A stretch of 44,814 nt of DNA from Planctomycetota bacterium (GTDB lineage: Bacteria > Planctomycetota > Phycisphaerae > UBA1845): the NCBI GenBank assembly GCA_016200265.1, contig JACQFE010000042.1:1-44814 (forward strand), written 5' to 3'. Both the position numbers and the translations under genes were made by a program. Positions within the stretch are counted from its first letter, which is position 1. Each line of letters starts with the position of its first letter. Below are positions 1 to 5,940 of the stretch, one piece after another. Under the pieces are notes generated by a model. The model was not told the DNA's origin, did no database searches, and worked only from the letters and a program-made list of their open reading frames with translations.

Positions 1-2
1 CC

Positions 3-131
3 AACAGTTGGCTTCACCAATACCGTCGCCTGCGGGTGCGCTACGAACGACGCAGCGACACGCACGAAGCCTTCCTCAAACTCGGTTGTATCCTGATTTG
101 CCATAAATGCCTGATGGGGTCATTTTGTTAG
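3..131 (+). CDS. IS5-family transposase, C-terminal fragment (partial at window edge)
   Basis: The frame is open from the window edge and stops at 129-131. It reads through WLHQYRRLRVRYERR and then HEAFLKLGCILIC, the usual C-terminal end of IS5-family DDE transposases (pattern RRLxxRxERR...HxAFLxLxCxLIC). Only about 42 residues are visible, so the catalytic D, D and most of the E region lie outside the window, and whether the gene is intact cannot be judged. The element probably ends just after the stop, near 140-150, but no inverted repeat can be paired here. It adjoins a pseudogene and a truncated RHS gene, which fits a rearranged accessory region. It is a different group from the transposase at the other end of the window. 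Confidence 0.75.
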   Translation, partial: NSWLHQYRRLRVRYERRSDTHEAFLKLGCILICHKCLMGSFC

Positions 132-189
132 GTGTTCTAAGAGAAAAAGTATTGGAATGTCGAAGTCATGATGTAACTGGTGGCTGCTA

Positions 190-654
190 ATGCGAAATCG
201 CTTAACGATCCTCTTGGCAATTATCTTGATGTTCCCATGGCTGATGAGTTTGTGGGGACCGTTCTGGCTAGTCAAGAGCATCAACTACAATTCTTGGTTG
301 GTCCCTGGCGGGATGCTGATAGTAGAACGGTCAGTAAAAGACTCTATTTGGCCACTGAAATCGGAATCGGTATGCCCACGTTAGCCGTCTCACTGGCTGC
401 CCGAAAAAATGGTGTATGGTGGTGTCAATACGTACTTCTTGCCTTTTTGGCCGTTTGCAATTGTTGTGGGGGTATGTTTTATGATAATCGTTCGGCAATT
501 GAGGAAACCGAAAGCTGAATGTTGTATCAAATGCGAGTATTGCCTTCGTGGCAATCTGACAGGAAGATGTCCCGAATCTGGCAACCCAATTCCGCCGAGT
601 CAACAGATTCCGAGTGGCGAGATACCGGCAACCGACCTTCAGAATCAACACTAG
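190..654 (+). pseudogene. Degenerate CGYDL-type zinc-ribbon membrane protein, interrupted by an in-frame stop
   Basis: One frame runs from ATG 190 to the stop at 652-654 but is broken by TAG at 382-384. The first part has a hydrophobic N-terminus (LTILLAIILMFPWLMSLW) and an IVERS motif. The second part has a membrane segment (PFWPFAIVVGVCFMIIV) and then CIKCEYCLRGNLTGRCPESG. That last motif matches the C-terminal ribbon CxxCGYDLxGNxxGxCPECG of the small planctomycete membrane proteins also found at 5276-5785 and 19728-20267. Here the Gly after the second Cys is Glu and the fourth Cys is Ser, so the ribbon could not bind zinc normally. The stop plus the lost ligand indicate decay. Family function is unknown. 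Its 3' part overlaps, in another frame, the start of the RHS reading frame. Confidence 0.7.
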
Positions 655-1829
655 CAATTCGGCAGACTACCGCGAATTTCGACGGCCTGGGCCGGCGGAT
701 GAAGGACGCAACGGTGGTATACTTGTACGACGGCCAAAAGATCATCCAGGCCAACGACGGATCAGGCAACATGGTCCAGCAGTTCATTCACGGCACGCAG
801 TACATCGACGAGTTGGTCATGGTCCGCGTCGCGAACAAGGGCGACTTGTACTTGCACCAGGACGCCAACTGGAACGTCATCGGTATGACCGACCTGGGTC
901 ATCATCTCGTCGAGCATTACAAGTACTCTCCGTATGGTGAACTCACTGTGGATCAGGACACCGGTTATGGTGATCGCGATGGCGACGGAATCGTAAACTC
1001 GACTGACAAGGGCACGGTCGGTGTGACCTGCACAGGCACCGTCAGCGGCGCATGTCGAATCCTCGATCTGGATTTCGATGGCGATTACGATTCCACCGAT
1101 GCGGGCAATTTCAACTATCTTGCCCAAGGGTCTCAGAAGCGTCCGGGCAAGCAATCCACCGGCGTCTCACAACCCTTCGCGCATCAAGGCCTGCTCTTTG
1201 AACCGGAAATCGCAAGCTACCAGAATCGAGCCAGGCAGTACGATCCGACCAAGAGAAGGTTTGCGCAGAGGGATCCGTTACTTCTTGCGCGAGCCGCGCG
1301 TTTTGACTATGTCGATGGAATGAGTGCGTATTCATACGTGCGGTCTAATCCCGGACTATTACGAGATGCAACAGGCAACGCATGTACAGTGCATTTTCAA
1401 TGCTGTCCTTCTGGCCCTGGCACCTTGCAGGGCTGTACGCGTACTTGTCCCCAACGCTGCACGGAAACTTCTCGAATCCTTTCTGATGGGGGAGAAATAA
1501 CGTGCGATGACGTTCCACCCAATGTGACAAAGCCTGACCAGGCAGATGTATCAAGTGCATGCTGCAGATTAAGCAGTACCCTCTTTCCGGTGCCGCCTTG
1601 CCCAACAGCCTGTTACAACACTGAGGCCATTTACTGGAATCTTACCGGGCTACCATCACGAAACTGCTCAAAGGCGGCATGCTCAACTGGATGCGGGCTA
1701 GCGGCTGACATATGCCACGAGGGATGTAGCCATCTCGTATTTTGGGAAAAACAATTATGTGATGTCGAATGTAACGGAGTAGTACTTACCTGCACAGAAG
1801 TATGCAATGCGTGGTGTGAATTGCCTTAA
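519..1829 (+). CDS. RHS-repeat core fragment with dockerin-like insert and cysteine-rich C-terminal tip (5'-truncated)
   Basis: RHS (YD-repeat) proteins are large secreted polymorphic proteins whose conserved core encloses or precedes a variable tip. The recognisable part begins near residue 50 (DGLGRRM), continues with YDGQKIIQAND, YLHQDANWNVIGMTD and YSPYGELTV, and ends in the RHS core signature QNRARQYDPTKRRFAQRDP (235-253). Residues 144-210 carry two calcium-loop-like motifs (DRDGDGIVNSTD, DLDFDGDYDSTD) set into the core. After YSYVRSNPGLLRD comes a tip of about 150 residues with 21 Cys. The first ~45 codons are the zinc-ribbon pseudogene read out of frame, so ATG 519 is an accidental start and the usual thousands of N-terminal residues are missing. 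In-frame ATG 699 is another possible start. Probably an orphan tip or displaced cassette; whether it is expressed is unknown. Confidence 0.75.
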   Translation: MLYQMRVLPSWQSDRKMSRIWQPNSAESTDSEWRDTGNRPSESTLAIRQTTANFDGLGRRMKDATVVYLYDGQKIIQANDGSGNMVQQFIHGTQYIDELVMVRVANKGDLYLHQDANWNVIGMTDLGHHLVEHYKYSPYGELTVDQDTGYGDRDGDGIVNSTDKGTVGVTCTGTVSGACRILDLDFDGDYDSTDAGNFNYLAQGSQKRPGKQSTGVSQPFAHQGLLFEPEIASYQNRARQYDPTKRRFAQRDPLLLARAARFDYVDGMSAYSYVRSNPGLLRDATGNACTVHFQCCPSGPGTLQGCTRTCPQRCTETSRILSDGGEITCDDVPPNVTKPDQADVSSACCRLSSTLFPVPPCPTACYNTEAIYWNLTGLPSRNCSKAACSTGCGLAADICHEGCSHLVFWEKQLCDVECNGVVLTCTEVCNAWCELP

Positions 1830-1923
1830 TTGATAAGAGAAGTAGACTCAGGAAATTCATTGACTCCTTAACGGCCATGAGAAATGAGCGTGTCCCAATT
1901 TCGTTGGATCGTTGGAAGGGTAA

Positions 1924-2754
1924 TTGAGAACGATGAGGCGGTGGCACAGCACAATTGTGGTTCTGCTAATTGTTGTAATCAACTACGCACGTGGGAAAAA
2001 CCTTACAATGGGCGGTGTTGTTACCCTTGGCGGTATCGATTATGTCCGCATATTACCCGGTCAGTTCCGCATGGGTTCTCGAGAGGAAGCGCCACCGGAG
2101 ATCAAAGACCTCGAAATTAGACATGCTGTATCGATCGACACCCCGTTTCTCATGTCGGCGCACGAAATAACGAATGAGGAATTCTTACGGTTCGTTAACG
2201 ACTCAGGCTATATTGGCGGGGAAGACAAAAAGGACTTCTTGAAGCAACTCGACCTAACGCATCCCCTGCCCGAAGAATTGCGAAATCTGCCAGTGACCTA
2301 TGTGAGTCAACTGGACGCGGAAGAATACTGTTCTTGGTTAAGTAAGAAGGAAAATAGAAAAATCCGGCTTCCAAAATTTGTAGAATGGGAATATGCGTGT
2401 CGTGCGAACACGAACAGTCGCTATGGAGTCGGTGACGACGAGCAATCTCTAAGCGAGCACGCTTGGTACGCTGGCAACTCTGGCCGAACTGTTCACGCCG
2501 TCGGGTCTGCAAAGTCGAATCCATGGAAACTGTTTGACATGAATGGCAACGTCTGGGAATGGACGGCAACCGAGGTGCCTGACCAACTGACCGAAAAAAC
2601 ACCATTCAGGAATCGAATCTGTGCATTCATTAAGGGCGGCAGTTTTCTGAATTCTGCTAGTTCATGCCGCTGCGCAGTAGGTTGGGCATTTCTTCCATTA
2701 GCGGAGCGAAGTAATGATGTTGGTTTTCGAATTGTCGCTGACTCCATAGATTGA
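1924..2754 (+). CDS. Secreted formylglycine-generating-enzyme-like (SUMF1/FGE-sulfatase family) protein
   Basis: The N-terminus has a hydrophobic signal segment (TIVVLLIVVIN, 10-20), suggesting export. The rest is an FGE-sulfatase fold: FRMGS (48-52), HEITNEEFLRFVNDSGY (80-96), PVTYVSQLDAEEYCSWLS (123-140), RLPKFVEWEYACRA (148-161), MNGNVWEW (206-213), GGSF (238-241) and VGFRIV (266-271). True FGEs oxidise a sulfatase Cys using a Cys pair in the last part of the fold. Aligning GGSFLNSASSC by eye with the human GSYMCHRSYC segment leaves Asn where the first active Cys should be and keeps only the second (C248). It is therefore more likely one of the many non-catalytic family members, in line with its RHS neighbour and island setting. 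Start 1924 is ATG; ATG 1933 is also possible. Confidence 0.8.
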   Translation: MRTMRRWHSTIVVLLIVVINYARGKNLTMGGVVTLGGIDYVRILPGQFRMGSREEAPPEIKDLEIRHAVSIDTPFLMSAHEITNEEFLRFVNDSGYIGGEDKKDFLKQLDLTHPLPEELRNLPVTYVSQLDAEEYCSWLSKKENRKIRLPKFVEWEYACRANTNSRYGVGDDEQSLSEHAWYAGNSGRTVHAVGSAKSNPWKLFDMNGNVWEWTATEVPDQLTEKTPFRNRICAFIKGGSFLNSASSCRCAVGWAFLPLAERSNDVGFRIVADSID

Positions 2755-2843
2755 AGTTAAAGGACGCAGCAACTCGTTATCGGGAATCAAGAGGATGCAT
2801 TTTTGTGAATATATAAGAAATCGGGGCATCTCTTGAGCCGTCG

Positions 2844-2872
2844 GGTATCGTGGCATTGTGGACCACGATACC
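2844..2872. repeat. Perfect 10-bp inverted repeat just upstream of the IS110-like start
   Basis: GGTATCGTGG (2844-2853) and CCACGATACC (2863-2872) are exact reverse complements around a 9-nt loop. The hairpin ends 18 bp before the ATG of the IS110-like fragment and has no T-tract, so it is not a standard terminator. IS110 elements encode a structured bridge RNA in the non-coding end beside the recombinase gene, so this could be a relic of such a structure. That is inference from position only. Confidence 0.6.
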
Positions 2873-2890
2873 AACGGAAGGGAGGCCTCG

Positions 2891-3121
2891 ATGCCAGGAA
2901 CGTACGTGATCGCATTGGATACGCATTGTTTATTCACGGAAGATGGTATGCTTCCCCCCGCGGGCCGCTGGCCGTCACGGGGGCGCTGCCCGACGACGAT
3001 CAAAGACCTGCGCGAGACGACCCTGAATGGAAGCGTGCCACAGCGTGGCGTCATTGTGTGTGTCAACTCAGTGTCAACCAACCCGCGAAACGAACGCAAT
3101 ACCGACGAAACGCCACCATAG
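2891..3121 (+). pseudogene. IS110-family transposase, N-terminal remnant
   Basis: ATG 2891 follows a strong ribosome site (GGGAGG at 2879-2884, 6 nt before the start). The first ~45 residues read MPGTYVIALDTHCLFTED and RGRCPTTIKDLRE, resembling the start of IS110-family DEDD recombinases, in which the first catalytic Asp lies in a (G/A)LD(V/T)H-like motif after the opening beta strand. After about codon 45 the similarity is lost and the frame ends at 3121 with polar residues, whereas full proteins have 300-400 residues. The gene is thus truncated, leaving the 5' end and its ribosome site. Identification rests on a short motif and is tentative. It could also be an unrelated 76-residue protein. 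Confidence 0.4.
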
Positions 3122-3171
3122 CGCCAACGATAAACCAACGAAAGCCGCGTTTTGGCCGATAAAATCGCGGT

Positions 3172-3254
3172 TTGCGATGTCGTAGAAGTTGGTTTTGGTC
3201 AGGCGCGCCTGCTCGACACGCAGGAGGTCACAGGTTCAAGTCCTGTATCGCCCA
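3172..3254 (+). other. tRNA-Val(GAC)-like relic: intact 3' half, degenerate 5' half (probable integration att site)
   Basis: From 3208 the sequence folds as a tRNA 3' half: anticodon stem CCTGC/GCAGG (3208-3212/3220-3224) around loop TCGACAC with anticodon GAC, variable AGGTC, T arm ACAGG-TTCAAGT-CCTGT (3230-3246), acceptor strand ATCGCCC (3247-3253) and discriminator A. Upstream, GCGAT at 3174-3178 could pair with ATCGC, but the first two acceptor pairs fail and the D region is about 29 nt with no clear D stem. Position 33 is C rather than the near-universal T. A perfect 12-bp palindrome (CAGGCGCGCCTG, 3200-3211) spans the junction. An intact 3' half beside unrelated sequence is what tRNA-targeting integrases leave, so I read this as an attachment-site copy, not a working tRNA. 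No other tRNA-Val is in the window. Confidence 0.6.
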
Positions 3255-3283
3255 GTTTTGAGACTGCAAACAAGAAACTGGAA

Positions 3284-3583
3284 ATGCATTTATTTATGCT
3301 GCCGCAATTTGAAAATCAGGTGCGGACATTCATCGCGATTTCCATGTTGTGGGTCCTCTGTGCGGGATGCAATTGCCTCGATTTGTTGTTCGGGCTGAAA
3401 ATCGACATAGGAGCATGTGACAATTGCCCGGATGTGGCCAACCGCGATCAAGCCGATTCAGACGACGACGGCATTGGCGATGCTTGCGATAATTGCGTTC
3501 TGGCGACAGGGTATTGCATTCACAGCGGGAACCCGTGCGGGGAATCCCAGATCTGTGACGAGGACTCGCGAAGCTGCAAATAA
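3284..3583 (+). CDS. Small lipoprotein with thrombospondin type-3-like repeat
   Basis: About 99 residues. A longer upstream frame exists (from 3152) but it translates the tRNA relic, so the start is placed at ATG 3284 (ATG 3296 is also possible). Residues about 15-31 form a hydrophobic signal ending in LCAGC, a lipobox with Cys as the lipidation site. The mature part has ACDNCPDVANRDQADSDDD followed by GIGDACDNC, a textbook thrombospondin type-3 calcium-binding repeat, then a short Cys-rich tail. It is probably an outer-surface calcium-binding lipoprotein. The gene is very short for such proteins, which usually carry many repeats, so it may be the 5' remnant of a longer gene. It converges on the aldehyde dehydrogenase gene. 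Confidence 0.6.
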   Translation: MHLFMLPQFENQVRTFIAISMLWVLCAGCNCLDLLFGLKIDIGACDNCPDVANRDQADSDDDGIGDACDNCVLATGYCIHSGNPCGESQICDEDSRSCK

Positions 3584-3598
3584 GCGCAGGTCATGTTC

Positions 3599-3640
3599 GA
3601 CTGCAACCGTTGAATCCGTTGCGGTCGCGTAATGCTTTTT
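3599..3640 (+). terminator. Weak terminator-like hairpin between convergent genes
   Basis: GACTGCAAC (3599-3607) pairs with GTTGCGGTC (3618-3626) with one G-T wobble. A run of five T follows at 3636-3640, about 9 nt from the stem base. It lies right after the lipoprotein stop and before the convergent aldehyde dehydrogenase stop. The distance to the T-run makes it a weak candidate. Confidence 0.3.
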
Positions 3641-3646
3641 GCTCGA

Positions 3647-5224
3647 TCATTCGCCGAATTTAATCCCCTGCGCCAGCGGCAATTCCGTTGAATAATTGAT
3701 CGTGTTCGTTTGTCGGCGCATGTAGGCTTTCCAGGAGTCGGAGCCGGATTCGCGCCCGCCGCCGGTTTCTTTTTCACCGCCGAAGGCCCCGCCGATTTCC
3801 GCGCCACTCGTGCCGATGTTCACGTTGGCGATTCCGCAATCGCTGCCCGCTGTTGAAAGGAATTGCTCGGCCTCTAAGAGGTTTCGCGTGAAGATTGCGG
3901 AACTTAATCCCTGCGGCACGCCATTGTGCATGGCGATGGATTCGTCGAGGTCGGTGCTTACCGCTCCCTTACGGTCGCGGCTCGGATCACTCGCGCGGCT
4001 CTGATTACCATAACTAATGATATAAAGAATCGGGGCAAAGGTTTCTTCCTGAACGATCTTGAATTCATTCCGAGCGGCCGCGATGCACGGCGTGACGTAG
4101 CAGCCGCCGGGATATTTTTCACCTTCTAGCTTTTGGCCGCCGTAGAGGATCTCGCCGCCTTCCTGCTTCACCCGCTTGATCGCGTCCATCATGGAATCGA
4201 CGGCTTTCTTATCGATTAGCGGACCCATGAGCGTGCCGGATTCGAGCGGATTGCCGATGGGCACTTGTTTGTACGCGGCGATCAGTTTCTCGATCAATGC
4301 ACCGCGAATGGATTCGTGAACGATGACGCGGCGAGTGGACGTGCAGCGCTGGCCGGCCGTGCCGACCGCGCCGAATACGATCGCGCGCATGGCGAGTGAA
4401 AGGTCGGCCTCTGGTGTCACGATGATGGCATTGTTCCCGCCGAGCTCGAGAATCGTGCGGCCCAGTCGTTTTCCGACAACTTCGCCCACGCGATAGCCCA
4501 TTTTGCAACTGCCCGTTGCGGAAACAAGCGGCACGTGATGATCGTTGAGCATTTGCTCGCCGACGGTCTTCCCCGGCCCGATGATGAGACTGAAGATGGC
4601 CGGATCGACGCCGGTGGAGCGGCAAACGCGCTCCGCGATTTTCGTGCAGGCGACGGCACAAAGCGGCGTCTGCGATGACGGCTTCCAGAGGATCGAATCG
4701 CCGCATACGACGGCGAGGGCCGTGTTCCAGGACCATACCGCAACCGGAAAATTAAACGCGGAGATGACTCCAACCATCCCCAGCGGATGCCACTGCTCAT
4801 ACATGCGGTGCAGCGGACGCTCCGAATGCATAGACAAACCGTAAAGCTGCCGCGAAAGTCCCGTCGCGAAGTCGCAGATATCGATCATTTCCTGAACTTC
4901 GCCTTCGCCTTCCGCACGGATTTTTCCGGCCTCCAGCGAGACGAGTGCGCCCAAGTCTGATTTCACCTTGCGAAGCGCATCGCCGAGTTGTCGAATGGTC
5001 TCGCCGCGGACCGGGGCGGGCACGGAGCGCCATTTCAAGAACGCGTTGTATGCGCGATCGGCGATTTTTTCATATTCCTGAGGCGTGATCTGACGAACCG
5101 CGCCGATGACTTTTCCATCGATTGGCGAAAGCGATTCCAGTCGATCACCGCCGCCCAGCCAATCACCGCAAAAGCCGCCGGCGTTAAGCTCTTCGAGACC
5201 GAGTTTTCTCACGATTTCGTGCAT
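3647..5224 (-). CDS. ALDH7-type aldehyde dehydrogenase (alpha-aminoadipic semialdehyde dehydrogenase-like)
   Basis: 525 residues, NAD(P)-dependent oxidation of an aldehyde to an acid in the cytosol. The sequence follows the ALDH7 (antiquitin/AmaB) subfamily, whose best-known substrate is alpha-aminoadipic semialdehyde of lysine breakdown. Visible landmarks: FNFPVAVWSWN (158-168), WKPSSQTPL (180-188), LELGGNN with general base Glu260, AGQRCTSTRR with nucleophile Cys294, EETFAPILY (393-401) and the subfamily-typical GGAFGGEKETGGGRESGSDS (478-497). ATG 5224 has GGAG 8 nt upstream. Oddity: residues 407-424 (NQSRASDPSRDRKGAVST) are extra between ISYG and DLDESIAMHNGVPQG, where the family continues directly. 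No other lysine-catabolic gene is nearby, so the true substrate is uncertain. Confidence 0.9.
   Translation of the reverse strand: MHEIVRKLGLEELNAGGFCGDWLGGGDRLESLSPIDGKVIGAVRQITPQEYEKIADRAYNAFLKWRSVPAPVRGETIRQLGDALRKVKSDLGALVSLEAGKIRAEGEGEVQEMIDICDFATGLSRQLYGLSMHSERPLHRMYEQWHPLGMVGVISAFNFPVAVWSWNTALAVVCGDSILWKPSSQTPLCAVACTKIAERVCRSTGVDPAIFSLIIGPGKTVGEQMLNDHHVPLVSATGSCKMGYRVGEVVGKRLGRTILELGGNNAIIVTPEADLSLAMRAIVFGAVGTAGQRCTSTRRVIVHESIRGALIEKLIAAYKQVPIGNPLESGTLMGPLIDKKAVDSMMDAIKRVKQEGGEILYGGQKLEGEKYPGGCYVTPCIAAARNEFKIVQEETFAPILYIISYGNQSRASDPSRDRKGAVSTDLDESIAMHNGVPQGLSSAIFTRNLLEAEQFLSTAGSDCGIANVNIGTSGAEIGGAFGGEKETGGGRESGSDSWKAYMRRQTNTINYSTELPLAQGIKFGE
3953..4006 (-). repeat. 54-bp in-frame insert within the aldehyde dehydrogenase gene
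   Basis: This stretch encodes the 18 extra residues (407-424) of the ALDH7 protein, rich in Arg, Ser and Asp and unlike its conserved surroundings. The length is a multiple of three and it falls in a surface region before a conserved helix. The wording RASDPSRDRKGAV and the DNA CCGCTCCCTTACGGTCGCGG look like a short dispersed repeat of planctomycete genomes, but no second copy is in the window, so the repeat status is recalled rather than shown. Confidence 0.4.
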
Positions 5225-5275
5225 GTGTTTCTCCGCGAATGACTTTTCCGAAGCTTAGCGTGGTGAATGTGCGGG

Positions 5276-5785
5276 TCAACGCCGCGTTGCTACCGCTGGA
5301 TGTGGTCGCTTCATGTGGCGTTGCACATGCTCGCCGCATTCAGAACATCGGCCGCTGCGATTGCCGGTCAGGTCATACCCGCAATTCATGCACCGTCCGC
5401 GGACGCGACGCCATCCCTGCCGAACGGGTCCGAAAACGACGGGTTGAACCGTGATGAAAAGCAAGAGTGTTGTCGAGAGCCAGAATGGAAAAACGAGCCA
5501 GGTCTTGGTCAGATCGCCAACGCGGATGGAACTCAGGTGCAAGTTCCCTTTGCTGGGTGTGGCGTCGTAACGCAGATCGGCCTGAAATTCTGAAGTTGAC
5601 GTCGTCGGGGTCGGCATGGTGAGCAGATACATCCCGATGACGCCGTCGCGCAAGTAAATCGTGAGCGACTGGTATTGAGAGATGTCCGAGCGAAAATAAA
5701 CGGGGCTGGAATGGCTGCGATGCCAAAAAAACAAATTCAGTGGAAGTACGAGGACGGCGATGACTGCGAAGATTTTTGAAACCAT
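5276..5785 (-). CDS. CGYDL-type zinc-ribbon membrane protein
   Basis: About 169 residues from ATG 5785; the frame is open to a TTG at 5821 at the edge of a hairpin, so the ATG is preferred. A membrane segment opens the protein (IFAVIAVLVLPLNLFF). An outward domain of about 75 residues follows, then a second membrane segment (FPFWLSTTLLLFITVQPVVF). It ends in CMNCGYDLTGNRSGRCSECG, a four-Cys zinc ribbon facing the cytoplasm if the N-terminus is inside. The family is abundant in planctomycetes and has no known function. The same family occurs intact at 19728-20267 and decayed at 190-654. It stands alone between the aldehyde dehydrogenase and the secretin-N-like gene. Confidence 0.75.
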   Translation of the reverse strand: MVSKIFAVIAVLVLPLNLFFWHRSHSSPVYFRSDISQYQSLTIYLRDGVIGMYLLTMPTPTTSTSEFQADLRYDATPSKGNLHLSSIRVGDLTKTWLVFPFWLSTTLLLFITVQPVVFGPVRQGWRRVRGRCMNCGYDLTGNRSGRCSECGEHVQRHMKRPHPAVATRR

Positions 5786-5823
5786 TGCAAGCTGATCCAA
5801 CGTAGGCGTCGCGACCCGCAATC

Positions 5824-5855
5824 AACGTAGGGTGCATCTGGTTGCACCCTACGTT
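5824..5855. repeat. Perfect 13-bp inverted repeat (REP-like hairpin)
   Basis: AACGTAGGGTGCA (5824-5836) and TGCACCCTACGTT (5843-5855) are exact reverse complements around the loop TCTGGT. It lies between the stop of the secretin-N-like gene and the start of the CGYDL gene, both on the minus strand. It has no T-run on either side. It may end the upstream operon or be a dispersed palindromic repeat; TAGGGTGC hairpins of this style recur between genes in many bacteria. Confidence 0.75.
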
Positions 5856-5940
5856 CCGCTTGAAGACGAGTCCCAACGACACCAAACGCGGTAATCTTAC
5901 ATGAATCGGCTTGTCGAATGCAACGATCATCCATGGATGA

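Noticed and set aside
519..1829. Toxin/immunity pair at the RHS tip
   Set aside because: No small immunity-like gene follows; the next gene is an exported FGE-like protein about 95 bp downstream with its own signal peptide.
3172..3254. Functional tRNA-Val gene
   Set aside because: The D arm cannot be folded, two acceptor pairs fail and position 33 is C. Only the 3' half is tRNA-like.
3152..3283. Upstream extension of the TSP3 lipoprotein
   Set aside because: It translates the tRNA relic (VTGSSPVSP is a known artefact of reading through a tRNA 3' end), so the start was moved to 3284.
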